Part shown: piece by piece, positions 1 to 7,577 of the stretch
How the letters are laid out: each line of letters opens with the position of its first letter
Numbering within the stretch: the stretch's first letter is position 1
Assembly (NCBI GenBank): GCA_001464115.1
Contig: LNES01000003.1
Coordinates: forward strand, 434,001-498,000
DNA length: 64,000 bases
Origin: Chlamydiae bacterium Ga0074140
Lineage (GTDB): Bacteria; Chlamydiota; Chlamydiia; Chlamydiales; Rhabdochlamydiaceae
Reading direction: 5' to 3'
Notes under the pieces: generated by a model
What the model was told of the DNA's origin: nothing
The model's database searches: none
The model's input: only the letters and a program-made list of their open reading frames with translations
Program-made: the position numbers and the translations under genes

Positions 1-6
1 GTAACA

Positions 7-551
7 AATAGACGTGCGGGGACAAGTCCTTCGGCTAGTCCCCCTGCTCGCAAAGCCAAAGTGCTCCCAGCACTTTGGCTTGTCTACGCAGCCCTTTGCG
101 CCTCACCTCGCTTTGAAAAATTATCTGCTCGTCGGCGGGGAGTGCGAAGCACTACCCCGCACGCTCCGCTCTCCTGTGCTATGATTTTTCTGCGCGATCT
201 GAGTCGTCGGGCTGCTCGCGCGCTCACCTCCCCAATCTGTCGATTGGGACCCCTCTTCGCGTCGTCTCGCAGTTCCAGGTAAAGATTTTCGAAAACGACT
301 TAGAGATCTTAACCTGGTACTGGAGCAAAGCTGGAAGAGGCTCCGCGACGAAGGAGTGGAGAAGGAAGCGAAGCTCCAGCCCATGGCTTTAAGCTGCAAA
401 GAGAAATCGAAGCACAGGAGAGCACGAAGTGTGTGCGGGGTAGTGCTTTGCACACCCCGCCTCCGAGCACTCGATTTATCGAAGCGGATTAAAGCTCAAG
501 AGGGCGGCGGGGAATACGGGCACAAGGTGCCGTGTTCCCGACTCGTCTATT
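7..551. repeat. Foldback intergenic repeat, copy R1
   Basis: First of four related non-coding repeats. It begins AATAGACGTG (7-16) and ends with the inverted sequence CGTCTATT (544-551). The left half carries a GCGGGGAG..GCACTACCCCGC hairpin (about 136-161) and the CACCTCGCTTTGAAAAAT module. The right half carries the inverted equivalent, GCGGGGTAGTGCTTTGCACA (from about 437) followed by CCCCGCCTCCGAGC. Modules shared with the other copies include GCAAAGCTGGAAGAGGCTCC and GAAGCACAGGAGAG. Short open frames here have no plausible ribosome site and are repeat-derived. It may be a non-autonomous mobile element or a structured RNA; the sequence does not decide. Confidence 0.8.
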
Positions 552-716
552 CAACCCGTTAAATTTTAATAGCTCTGTTCTTGCAAGTCACCCGATGCTC
601 TTGATTGAAATAATCTCTTTATATAGGATCCGGCACTGAGGGGCCAAAATATGGCTCTTGTTGTAGCGGGATCCGTGTGGATCTTAAGCGACAGAAACAA
701 AAACATTAGGATATAT

Positions 717-1025
717 ATGAAGAAAAATTTCATGATGGTGGCTCTGTTGGGAGTTACAGCGGGAGCATCACTAAGCGCAGCGGATCAAAATCAGGTCAGC
801 CAAAACGCTGCAAATAGCCATAACCTTGCTTGGCAAAGAAAGAGCGCGGAAGAGGTTAGAAGAGATGATGAGTCATCATTTGCCTCTAAGCTCAGCCCTT
901 ATACCTACAACTACTGGCGCGATTTCTCTGCTGATCAGAGAAAGAAATCTATGGACTACGCTGATAAGAACAAGATGTCTCCAGATTCAGCTGTAGAGAA
1001 AGTTCAGATGGAAATGAAGAAGTAA
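717..1025 (+). CDS. Small secreted protein of unknown function
   Basis: A 102-aa protein that I do not recognise. Residues 1-21 form a clear Sec signal peptide: KK, a hydrophobic stretch and then an ASLSA-A cleavage site. The mature part of about 80 residues is very hydrophilic and rich in K, D, E, S and Q, with no cysteine, and is probably mostly helical. An in-frame ATG lies 66 bases upstream, but starting there would bury the signal peptide. The ATG at 717 has AGGA about 8 bases upstream. The gene is monocistronic, lying between repeat R1 and a strong terminator. A periplasmic or exported small protein is the likely location; function unknown. Confidence 0.72.
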   Translation: MKKNFMMVALLGVTAGASLSAADQNQVSQNAANSHNLAWQRKSAEEVRRDDESSFASKLSPYTYNYWRDFSADQRKKSMDYADKNKMSPDSAVEKVQMEMKK

Positions 1026-1045
1026 TCTATCGGGTTTTTCCTTTT

Positions 1046-1077
1046 AAAGCGGCTTTTTTAGAAAAGCCGCTTTTTTC
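1046..1077 (+). terminator. Rho-independent terminator
   Basis: A perfect 12-bp stem AAAGCGGCTTTT / AAAAGCCGCTTT (1046-1057 / 1062-1073), a TTAG loop and a T run, 20 bases after the stop of the small secreted protein. Confidence 0.9.
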
Positions 1078-1084
1078 ATAAGTA

Positions 1085-1148
1085 ATTGATAATCAATAGT
1101 ATATATATTTATTGTAATAAAGCAAAAAATTTATTATAATGATTATCA
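1085..1148. promoter_or_regulatory. Putative Fur-type operators
   Basis: The 15-mer at 1134-1148, TTATAAT-G-ATTATCA, matches the classical 7-1-7 Fur consensus TGATAATnATTATCA at 13 of 14 defined positions. A second palindrome, ATTGATAATCAAT (1085-1097), shares 11 bases with it in inverted orientation. The first box ends only three bases before the ATG of the following gene, and the area is very AT-rich. Chlamydiae have Fur-like metal regulators (DcrA, YtgR). Binding here is inference. Confidence 0.5.
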
Positions 1149-1151
1149 ATT

Positions 1152-3299
1152 ATGACTAATTTATTAACAGGTTTATATAATCGAAGTGCGGCTCTTCACA
1201 ATGCCTATGTGAAGGGATTTGCGTACTTGGGGGATGGGGCATCTTTTGTTGCTGAAAAGCTCAAAAAGCCCATTCAAGCCACTCAGAAAGCACTCGGAAA
1301 GGTGGCAGGCTATCCTTTGGGGGCTCTCTCGCGTGCGGCAAAGTCATCGCTAGCGAAGACGGTCGCATTGAAAAATCGTCTTTGTGGAAGAAACAGACCA
1401 GAAGAAAATGATCTTGCGCTGAAGGCTTTTCGTCCTGAAATCATCGAATTGAACCAGAAAATCAAAGAGAGTCTGCGGACGCTTTCTCTCTCTTGTTCTA
1501 AGCTGTTTGATCAACCTTTGTTAGTCGGAGAGATTCCAAGCAGGCGAGAGCTACAACTTTTAGCCGAACGATTGACGCAGATGAGAGATGATAGAACACT
1601 CTCTCCAGGACATGCAGTGAACCTCGAAAAAGCCCTATCAGAGTGTCGTAAGCTTCTGGATTATCCTGCAGAGATTGAGAATCTAAAAAGACGTGGAGTG
1701 ACTGAGCAGGATTTCGAGCATTTTCACAAGAAAATCGCCAACAATTTGATCTATCGCTTTACCAAAGATGCTATTTTAGAAAATCTTGGAGAGGCACTTG
1801 GAGGGAAAATTGTCGAGGAGGGATTTCTCCTACCCGACGCTTTTAACCCAGCTCTCATTGCCTCTTCAACTCTTAAAACGAAAATAGGTCTTCCCCTTGG
1901 ACGCCTGGCGGGCATTTTTACAAGTGTCACAGGGGTCTACTGTCTTCTTGAGAAGCTGCTTTCGGGTGTTTCTAAAAACACCAGAAGAACTGTTCTGACA
2001 TCATTGCTGTGCGCGCTTGTGTTGCTGGAGTGTTTCGATCTCAATCCTGTTTCCAATTTTACCAAGGAATTTGTCGGAAATCAGCTCGGTGATTTTGGAT
2101 TCTATAGCGTGAGTCTTCTATTCAATTATGCGGGCATGCTCGCCTATGGAACACAAGAGAGTCTGCCAGACTATGTACGGAAAATGACCCCATCGATGAT
2201 GGTATACAATGGTTCTGCATGGATGATGACACGGATGGGAACGCCAGGCATCATCGCGCTTCCTGTAGCGTTTTACCTCTCTCATGTGGCTTATAATTCT
2301 GATGTGTATGAAGGGTTTTTTAAAGGAAGAGTTCTTCGTCAAACATTGAATACGGATCTTGTACGAACTTCGATCTACTCGAAAGAGCTCGTAGGAGGGC
2401 GTGCACTACTCACAAACTATCTCTTGAGCGCGCTTGCGCACTCCTCCACAGATAGGGCCTTAGCACACCTCATCCCTATTAACCTTCCTCCAATGGTTTC
2501 GCGCAACCAACTGGAGCAGCATGCACGCCCTTTTTACGCCTCTTTGACCAATGGAAGAAATCTGGATGATGCGACCCACCTGATAGAAATGATCTTGGGC
2601 CAAGCAGCAGAAGGGGCAAATATTCTTTCTCCAGAACGAAGAGAAGAGATCGATCTCTTTCTTGTTTCTAAAAGAAATGAGCTTCCCTATTGCGAAGTCT
2701 CCTTTTTGGTAAGAGAGATCTCAGATCTTCTTGCACGTCTCGAAGATCCTGAGGTTGCAGAGATTGCGTCAGCCTTCCTGCTAAAGACTCTTCAGAGAGT
2801 GCGTCAAACCAACAGTGGAAACGTTCACCAGCAAAATGCTGATGAGTGGAGAACGCTTCGAAATCGCCTTACTGAAGCTCTTTGCGATCAGGAAGGGGTG
2901 GATCTTTCTGCAGTGACTAAGTTGATCGTCGATCAAGCGGAACCACATTTAGAAAGCTGGATGCGCACTGTTATGAATCATGTCGAAGATCTAATGGATA
3001 GAGTGATCAAGAAGCTCTACCCCCTTGCGCCTAGCGTCAGCAAAGAGGAGGAGTACTGCTCGCTTCTCCTTCTCAATATCTTGGCAAAAGTGCTCATCGC
3101 ACGCGTTGCGTACAGCTTTCAGAGAGCGGAGGATCACTTGACAGAGAGGTTAAAACCTCTCAGTGAAGAGGAGACTTCAACCTTCTTTAAACGTGCTTCC
3201 CATCTCTTATTCAACCAGCGACACCCTGTCGAACAGGATGGCCAGTACAAAGCTGCCTACCGCGAGGGCATCCATGCTCTCGTCCAGCACCAGTTCTAA
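1152..3299 (+). CDS. Large membrane protein of unknown function, possibly metal-regulated
   Basis: A 715-aa protein that I do not recognise. The first 230 residues are soluble and basic to mixed in charge. Hydrophobic segments follow at about residues 250-270 (GRLAGIFTSVTGVYCLLEKL), 280-297 (TVLTSLLCALVLLECF), 315-335 and 360-385, and then a long helical, charged C-terminal half of about 330 residues. No signal peptide is seen. There is no Shine-Dalgarno sequence before the ATG; the upstream region is almost pure AT and carries two Fur-like palindromes. This is the pattern of a chlamydial inclusion- or envelope-associated protein, but that is only an analogy. It is transcribed alone, with repeat R2 starting 38 bases after its stop. 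Confidence 0.75.
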   Translation: MTNLLTGLYNRSAALHNAYVKGFAYLGDGASFVAEKLKKPIQATQKALGKVAGYPLGALSRAAKSSLAKTVALKNRLCGRNRPEENDLALKAFRPEIIELNQKIKESLRTLSLSCSKLFDQPLLVGEIPSRRELQLLAERLTQMRDDRTLSPGHAVNLEKALSECRKLLDYPAEIENLKRRGVTEQDFEHFHKKIANNLIYRFTKDAILENLGEALGGKIVEEGFLLPDAFNPALIASSTLKTKIGLPLGRLAGIFTSVTGVYCLLEKLLSGVSKNTRRTVLTSLLCALVLLECFDLNPVSNFTKEFVGNQLGDFGFYSVSLLFNYAGMLAYGTQESLPDYVRKMTPSMMVYNGSAWMMTRMGTPGIIALPVAFYLSHVAYNSDVYEGFFKGRVLRQTLNTDLVRTSIYSKELVGGRALLTNYLLSALAHSSTDRALAHLIPINLPPMVSRNQLEQHARPFYASLTNGRNLDDATHLIEMILGQAAEGANILSPERREEIDLFLVSKRNELPYCEVSFLVREISDLLARLEDPEVAEIASAFLLKTLQRVRQTNSGNVHQQNADEWRTLRNRLTEALCDQEGVDLSAVTKLIVDQAEPHLESWMRTVMNHVEDLMDRVIKKLYPLAPSVSKEEEYCSLLLLNILAKVLIARVAYSFQRAEDHLTERLKPLSEEETSTFFKRASHLLFNQRHPVEQDGQYKAAYREGIHALVQHQF

Positions 3300-3336
3300 T
3301 TAACGTTTTAAAGTGGAGTAGTACTTAAAAGCTCAC

Positions 3337-3903
3337 AATAGACATGTCGGGGGGTGAGGGGAGCACTTTGTGTCTCCCTCGCACCCCCCCAGCTGCCCCC
3401 TTGCGCCTCACCTCGCTTTGAAAAATCCTGTGCTCGGAGGCGGGGTGTGCGAAGCACTACCCCGCCCGCTCCGCTCTCCTGTGCTATGATTTTTCTGCGC
3501 GATCTGAGTCGTCGGGCTGCATCAAGCTCTCCCTCCCCTTCCCCTCGCGGGGCGGGGCCCCTTCCGAGTCATGATGCAGAAACGAAAATTCTTTCTCCTG
3601 TACTGCGAGATGACTGCGACGACAACCAGAAGAGCCCAAAGGCTCTTCGGGTTCGGAGCAGAGACTACAGAGCAGCCGATGGCTTCAAGCCGCAAAGAGA
3701 AATCGAAGCACAGGAGAGCCGAAGGCATGCGGGGTTGTGTTATACACACCCCGCCTCCGAGCACTCGATTTGTCGAAGCGGATTGAAGCTCAAGGGGGCC
3801 AGCGGGGGACTGCGAAGACCAGCCGAAGTGCCGGTGGCACGTCGGCTTGCGAGCAGGGTTTCTGGGCGGGTACCCAGTGCTCTCCTGGGTCCCCGACATG
3901 TGA
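3337..3903. repeat. Foldback intergenic repeat, copy R2
   Basis: Second copy, same orientation as R1. Its ends are GACATGTCGGGG (from 3341) and CCCCGACATGT (3891-3901), a longer terminal inverted repeat than in R1. It holds the CACCTCGCTTTGAAAAAT and GATCTGAGTCGTCGGGCTGC modules on the left, a central hairpin GAAGAGCCCAAAGGCTCTTC (about 3631-3650), and the CACACCCCGCCTCCGAGCAC module on the right. Open frames up to 198 aa occur here on both strands, but they are low-complexity and differ from copy to copy, so no gene is called. It fills the gap between the 715-aa gene and the convergent lipoprotein gene. Confidence 0.8.
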
Positions 3904-3933
3904 GGCTCTTTTTTTATCTAGTACAGAGGAGTA

Positions 3934-4302
3934 TTATTTTTTTTTGGTGAGTTTCTTTTCGAGACGACGTAAGGAGTATGCCGTGACGAAAGAAGGCAAG
4001 ATGAGAAGAGAGGTAAGAAAGAAGATCGTGAGGGGAAGTGCAGCTCCTTGAAAAAGATGGGTGAGGCTTTGAAGCTGCCGCTGGCTCTCTTCCATCGCAA
4101 TGACAGTTGCCTCCATGAGCTCCGAACTCTTCTGGATCATCTCTGCATTGGCCTGAACGGCATGTGTGCTTTTTTCAATAGCTGAAGTGTTGGTGGAGAT
4201 CGTCTGGTTGCTCTTTTCCATCCCTTGGTTCATCTCATCGATGCGGTGGCAGCCGGTAAGCGCGACAAGAAGAAGGAGTGGCGTCATGATTTTGCGGGAC
4301 AT
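3934..4302 (-). CDS. Small lipoprotein with coiled coil and C-terminal membrane segment
   Basis: A 122-aa product starting MSRKIMTPLLLLVALTGCHR. The lipobox VALTGC makes it a probable lipoprotein with Cys18 as the lipidated residue. Residues 20-85 are heptad-rich (NQGMEKSNQTISTNTSAIEK and onward), as in a coiled coil. A strong hydrophobic segment (LTIFFLTSLLILPSFVTAY) and a basic KKLTKKK tail follow. It could therefore be anchored at both ends, for example spanning the periplasm. Longer upstream starts exist but would bury the lipobox. The gene overlaps the end of the upstream 275-aa gene by 19 bases, making it the last gene of the aroDE minus-strand operon. Specific function unknown. Confidence 0.7.
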   Translation of the reverse strand: MSRKIMTPLLLLVALTGCHRIDEMNQGMEKSNQTISTNTSAIEKSTHAVQANAEMIQKSSELMEATVIAMEESQRQLQSLTHLFQGAALPLTIFFLTSLLILPSFVTAYSLRRLEKKLTKKK

Positions 4303-5111
4303 TCTTTTTGCTCTTTTCCTTCCTTTTCTTCCTGTTTTACTAGATCTAGGAGATGGAGTTTGTCTGGAAAACATTCGATTATTCCAATTGCTCTATAGAT
4401 TGGTTTAGCGAATTCCCTAGTATACTTAATGCAGTGCCTTAGTAACTGTGAATAAGTGGTGTAGAAGGTTTTCATCAAGAAAAATTCCTCCTCTGTTTGG
4501 ATTTTGATCGGCTCATCTCCAAAAACATCGGGAAACTCTATCTCCTGTTTCTCTGACGCTTTTTGTTTGCGAACACTCTCTTGTGCCGAAACGCAAGAGA
4601 GAAGATGCTGATGTAGCTGATCAATATCCTGCTGAACGCCCTGCTTTAAGCCACTTTTGCTAGAAAAAAGAAGCTGAGCAAGTTTATTTCGCCGTTGGAA
4701 CCATATGGTGGGTGGTTCTTCTGCATCCGGATGAGCGGCAATGTCTCTACCCAAATTTCTAATAAGTAGATAGAGCTTGCGATGGAGAGCTCGATATTTT
4801 TCCGAAAGGTCGCCCATCTGTTTAGACAGTATTTTCTGCCTGGAGACCACAAACTGATAGATAGGGGAATTGTAAGACTTTTGTGTCACGGGATCAGACC
4901 CTAGTGGTTGAAAAGGCACGATGCACGATATCAAGAGTTCTAGGGTTCTGGATTTTGCAATCTTTAATTTCTCCGCCTTGTCTAGTTCTTGTTTCACCCG
5001 TTCCGGTACTTCTTCATCTTTTACCAGTTCAAAGCGGCCGACCATCACCGGAGGTTTAGGAAAAGAGCCTTCTGCTTTCGGAATGGAGGTTTGAACGGGG
5101 GCAATACTCAT
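4284..5111 (-). CDS. Unknown protein with MSIAPV N-terminus, second gene of the aroDE operon
   Basis: A 275-aa soluble, helical, charged protein that I do not recognise. The start is set by GGAG eight bases upstream and by an ATGA overlap with the aroDE stop (start ATG 5111-5109, stop TGA 5110-5108). It begins MSIAPVQTSIPK, nearly identical at the start to the 217-aa protein at 35580-36233 (MSIAPVNLSLE). Both are also placed by an ATGA overlap at the end of a metabolic or transport gene. There is no signal peptide or membrane segment. Proline-rich residues 10-25 are followed by a long helical body. The shared leader could be a secretion or targeting signal, for example type III, but that is inference. 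Confidence 0.72.
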   Translation of the reverse strand: MSIAPVQTSIPKAEGSFPKPPVMVGRFELVKDEEVPERVKQELDKAEKLKIAKSRTLELLISCIVPFQPLGSDPVTQKSYNSPIYQFVVSRQKILSKQMGDLSEKYRALHRKLYLLIRNLGRDIAAHPDAEEPPTIWFQRRNKLAQLLFSSKSGLKQGVQQDIDQLHQHLLSCVSAQESVRKQKASEKQEIEFPDVFGDEPIKIQTEEEFFLMKTFYTTYSQLLRHCIKYTREFAKPIYRAIGIIECFPDKLHLLDLVKQEEKEGKEQKECPAKS

Positions 5112-6538
5112 ACATATCTCCGTAAGGTTGCGCATACAAGGTTAAGGTCGATTTCGGGAAACCAAAAGGCAAATTGCCTAAGGGCCTGATAGATAAAAAG
5201 CTCTTTCCCGGAAACGCAGAGGCATCCATGTCGCGCTGCGGCTTGAAGTAGAGGAGTCCCTTGCATCACAACATCTAAAACGAGAGTGCGTGGAAGAAGC
5301 CACTTTGGATCGATAGGTGTGGCCTCTTCTTGCATGCCGACAGAGGTTGCGTTGATGAGTATCTCATAATCGGCATGCTGTGCGATCTCATCGAGTCCTC
5401 CGGCAGCACAGTTGAGTTTATTGCCTAAAGCTATTGCACGTTCTTTCGTTCGATTGAGAATTGTCAACTTGGCCCCTCGTTTCTTTGCTTCAAAAGCAAT
5501 GGCTCGTGCTGTGCCACCGGCACCCAAGAGGAGAATTTTTTTTCCTTGCACGGGAGCTCTTTCCTCAATCGCGTCAAGCGCTCCCACTCCATCGGTATTT
5601 GTGCCGTAGAGTTTGTTCTCTTTGACCAGAACGGTATTCACCGCGCCGATCGCCTGCGCTTCTTCGGTAAGCTCATCCATAAGAGGAACGATGCTCTCCT
5701 TGTGGGGCATCGTAACGCTAAAGCCACAAAAGGGGAGCGCGTGCATTTCAGAGAAAAATGTAGAGAGTTCGCTGCTTTTAAGGGGGATTTTTACATAGAG
5801 GGCGTCTAAGCCCAACGTCTTGAAAACCTGGTTATGCGTTTTGTGCGAGGGGCTCATCTCTACTGGATCTCCCAGCAGTGCGAAAAGGGAAGTTTGTCTG
5901 GTTAAATGAGAATAGTTGTAAACCTGTTGTAGGGTGTGCGCAGATAGTTGTCCTGCTGGAGTGGAATCCTCTTGTGAACAGGCAAAGTTCATGAGGTTCC
6001 CGGTGATGGGTGTGAGAACACGCGTGATTTCACCGGCTTTTCCCATGCCGATCGCGCAAAGATTTTTTTTCTTGACGATGGTGCACATTTGAAGAGCCTC
6101 GAGAGACGAACTCGTACGGCAGGCGATCTTGTAGGCAAACACATGGGGAGACTGGATCTGCTCAAAAAGCTTATCGAGATCGACCATCTTTTCGAAGTTG
6201 TGATAGGAAAGGATTAGCCTGGTTTTGGGATGATTTTTCGCTATCTTTTCCAAAAAAGAGGCCGGAGTGTCATATTCGAGATCGAAGAAGGCGGGCTGGA
6301 GATGGAGCAGTCTCTCAATGAGAACCACTCTTTCTTTTTCCTCGCCTTGAAACTCTCCTCCCTGAGAAACTTTGCGTAGTGTAAAAAGGAGTGGGAGCGG
6401 AGAGCTGATTTGGAGGTTTTGAATCTCCGTCAGATCGATCGTCGGAAAGCGGTCGAGTCTGAGTTCGAGGCCCTGAATGGATGTCAAATGAAGGTTTGCC
6501 GCAGCTTCTTGAATGGAATTAACGGTTAAAAACAGCAT
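5108..6538 (-). CDS. aroDE: Bifunctional 3-dehydroquinate dehydratase / shikimate dehydrogenase
   Basis: A 476-aa protein catalysing steps 3 and 4 of the shikimate pathway. Residues 1-210 are a type I dehydroquinase: the ELRLDRF motif, LSYHNFE with the catalytic His, and YKIACRTSS with the Schiff-base Lys. Residues 230-476 are shikimate dehydrogenase: GDPVEMSPSHKTHN (substrate site), VTMPHKE, NTDGVGA, the Rossmann motif GAGGTARA and NATSVGM. This AroD-AroE fusion is characteristic of chlamydiae and plants. The start MLFLTVNS matches the family; an upstream extension of 31 codons is not needed. Its start lies inside the 5' end of the divergent aroB gene. It heads a minus-strand operon with two unknown genes. 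Confidence 0.95.
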   Translation of the reverse strand: MLFLTVNSIQEAAANLHLTSIQGLELRLDRFPTIDLTEIQNLQISSPLPLLFTLRKVSQGGEFQGEEKERVVLIERLLHLQPAFFDLEYDTPASFLEKIAKNHPKTRLILSYHNFEKMVDLDKLFEQIQSPHVFAYKIACRTSSSLEALQMCTIVKKKNLCAIGMGKAGEITRVLTPITGNLMNFACSQEDSTPAGQLSAHTLQQVYNYSHLTRQTSLFALLGDPVEMSPSHKTHNQVFKTLGLDALYVKIPLKSSELSTFFSEMHALPFCGFSVTMPHKESIVPLMDELTEEAQAIGAVNTVLVKENKLYGTNTDGVGALDAIEERAPVQGKKILLLGAGGTARAIAFEAKKRGAKLTILNRTKERAIALGNKLNCAAGGLDEIAQHADYEILINATSVGMQEEATPIDPKWLLPRTLVLDVVMQGTPLLQAAARHGCLCVSGKELFIYQALRQFAFWFPEIDLNLVCATLRRYV

Positions 6539-7577
6539 GATACCTGAAGTATGGATAGGAAAAGGGATATTAAAGGAGAGGCGTTTTGCTGAGAAGCTGC
6601 TAAAAATCTCTTCACGTTTTGCTGTCATCATGGATGAAGGGACGGCGCAGCTTTTTAAGCCTTTGCTTCTTGCTCATAAGCTCGATATGCAGATATTCAC
6701 ATTTCCTCGTGGAGAAAAACATAAAACCCGAGAAACAAAGCAGGCGATTGAGGATCAGATGCTCGATGGGCGCTTTGGCCGTACATGCGCGGTGATCGCG
6801 ATGGGTGGGGGAGTCGTCACCGATCTCGGAGGGTTTGTTGCAGCAACCTTTTGCAGGGGAGTGCCGCTCATATTTATTCCGACAACGCTGATGGGTATGG
6901 TCGACGCATGCATTGGAGGCAAAACGAGTGTCAATACTCCCCATGGAAAAAATCTGATCGGCGCTTTTTATTCCGCAAGCCTAGTCGTCAGCGATCTCGA
7001 CTGCTTGACCTCGCTTCCAAAACAGGAGGTGCGTTCGGGGATGGCAGAGGTGATCAAATATGCTCTCACGCTCGATCCAACCCTCCTCGACATTAAAGAC
7101 CAAGAGAGTTTGATCCGACGCTGCTGTGAACTCAAACAGGAGGTTGTTGGGTCGGATTTTGGAGAGGATGGAAGGCGGCGGCTTATCAATTTTGGCCATA
7201 CCGTTGGTCATGCGCTTGAGCGAATCGAAGAGTGGCGCCTTCCCCATGGCGATGCTGTGGCAGTCGGCATGCTCATCGAGTGCCTCGTCAGCGTAGAGCT
7301 CGGTTTTCTCAAGAAAGAGGATTTTTCTACAGCGCTGAAGTGGATCAGAGCTTATGATTTTCCCTTGAAACTCTCTTCGAGGGTCACGCTTGATCGTTTA
7401 CTCTCTGCAATGAGCTATGATAAAAAGAATAGCGGCAACGGCTCTCTTCCTGCCTTTGTTCTATTAAAAAAAATTGGAGAGGTCCTCCCATTCGAAGGAA
7501 GATATTGCACGGAAGTGAAACCTCAAGTTTTAGAAAAAGCACTGCAAAAATATGCAGAGATTGTCAATCAAACCTAG
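6513..7577 (+). CDS. aroB: 3-dehydroquinate synthase
   Basis: A 354-aa protein, the NAD- and metal-dependent second step of the shikimate pathway (DAHP to 3-dehydroquinate). It shows GGGVVTDLGGFVAATFCRG, the PTTLMGMVDACIGGKTSVN substrate/NAD region and the metal-binding GHTVGHALE. MELTVKNS..IPEVWIGKGIL fits the family start. A later ATG at 6537 is possible, and neither has a clear Shine-Dalgarno. The gene overlaps the divergent aroDE 5' end by 26 bases and the start of aroA by 26 bases. It begins the aroB-aroA-aroK-aroC operon. Confidence 0.95.
   Translation: MELTVKNSMIPEVWIGKGILKERRFAEKLLKISSRFAVIMDEGTAQLFKPLLLAHKLDMQIFTFPRGEKHKTRETKQAIEDQMLDGRFGRTCAVIAMGGGVVTDLGGFVAATFCRGVPLIFIPTTLMGMVDACIGGKTSVNTPHGKNLIGAFYSASLVVSDLDCLTSLPKQEVRSGMAEVIKYALTLDPTLLDIKDQESLIRRCCELKQEVVGSDFGEDGRRRLINFGHTVGHALERIEEWRLPHGDAVAVGMLIECLVSVELGFLKKEDFSTALKWIRAYDFPLKLSSRVTLDRLLSAMSYDKKNSGNGSLPAFVLLKKIGEVLPFEGRYCTEVKPQVLEKALQKYAEIVNQT

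Noticed and set aside
3354-3950. A 198-aa plus-strand open frame and several antisense frames in repeat R2
   Set aside because: They lie inside a repeat whose other copies do not keep the frame. The composition is repeat-driven and there is no ribosome site.
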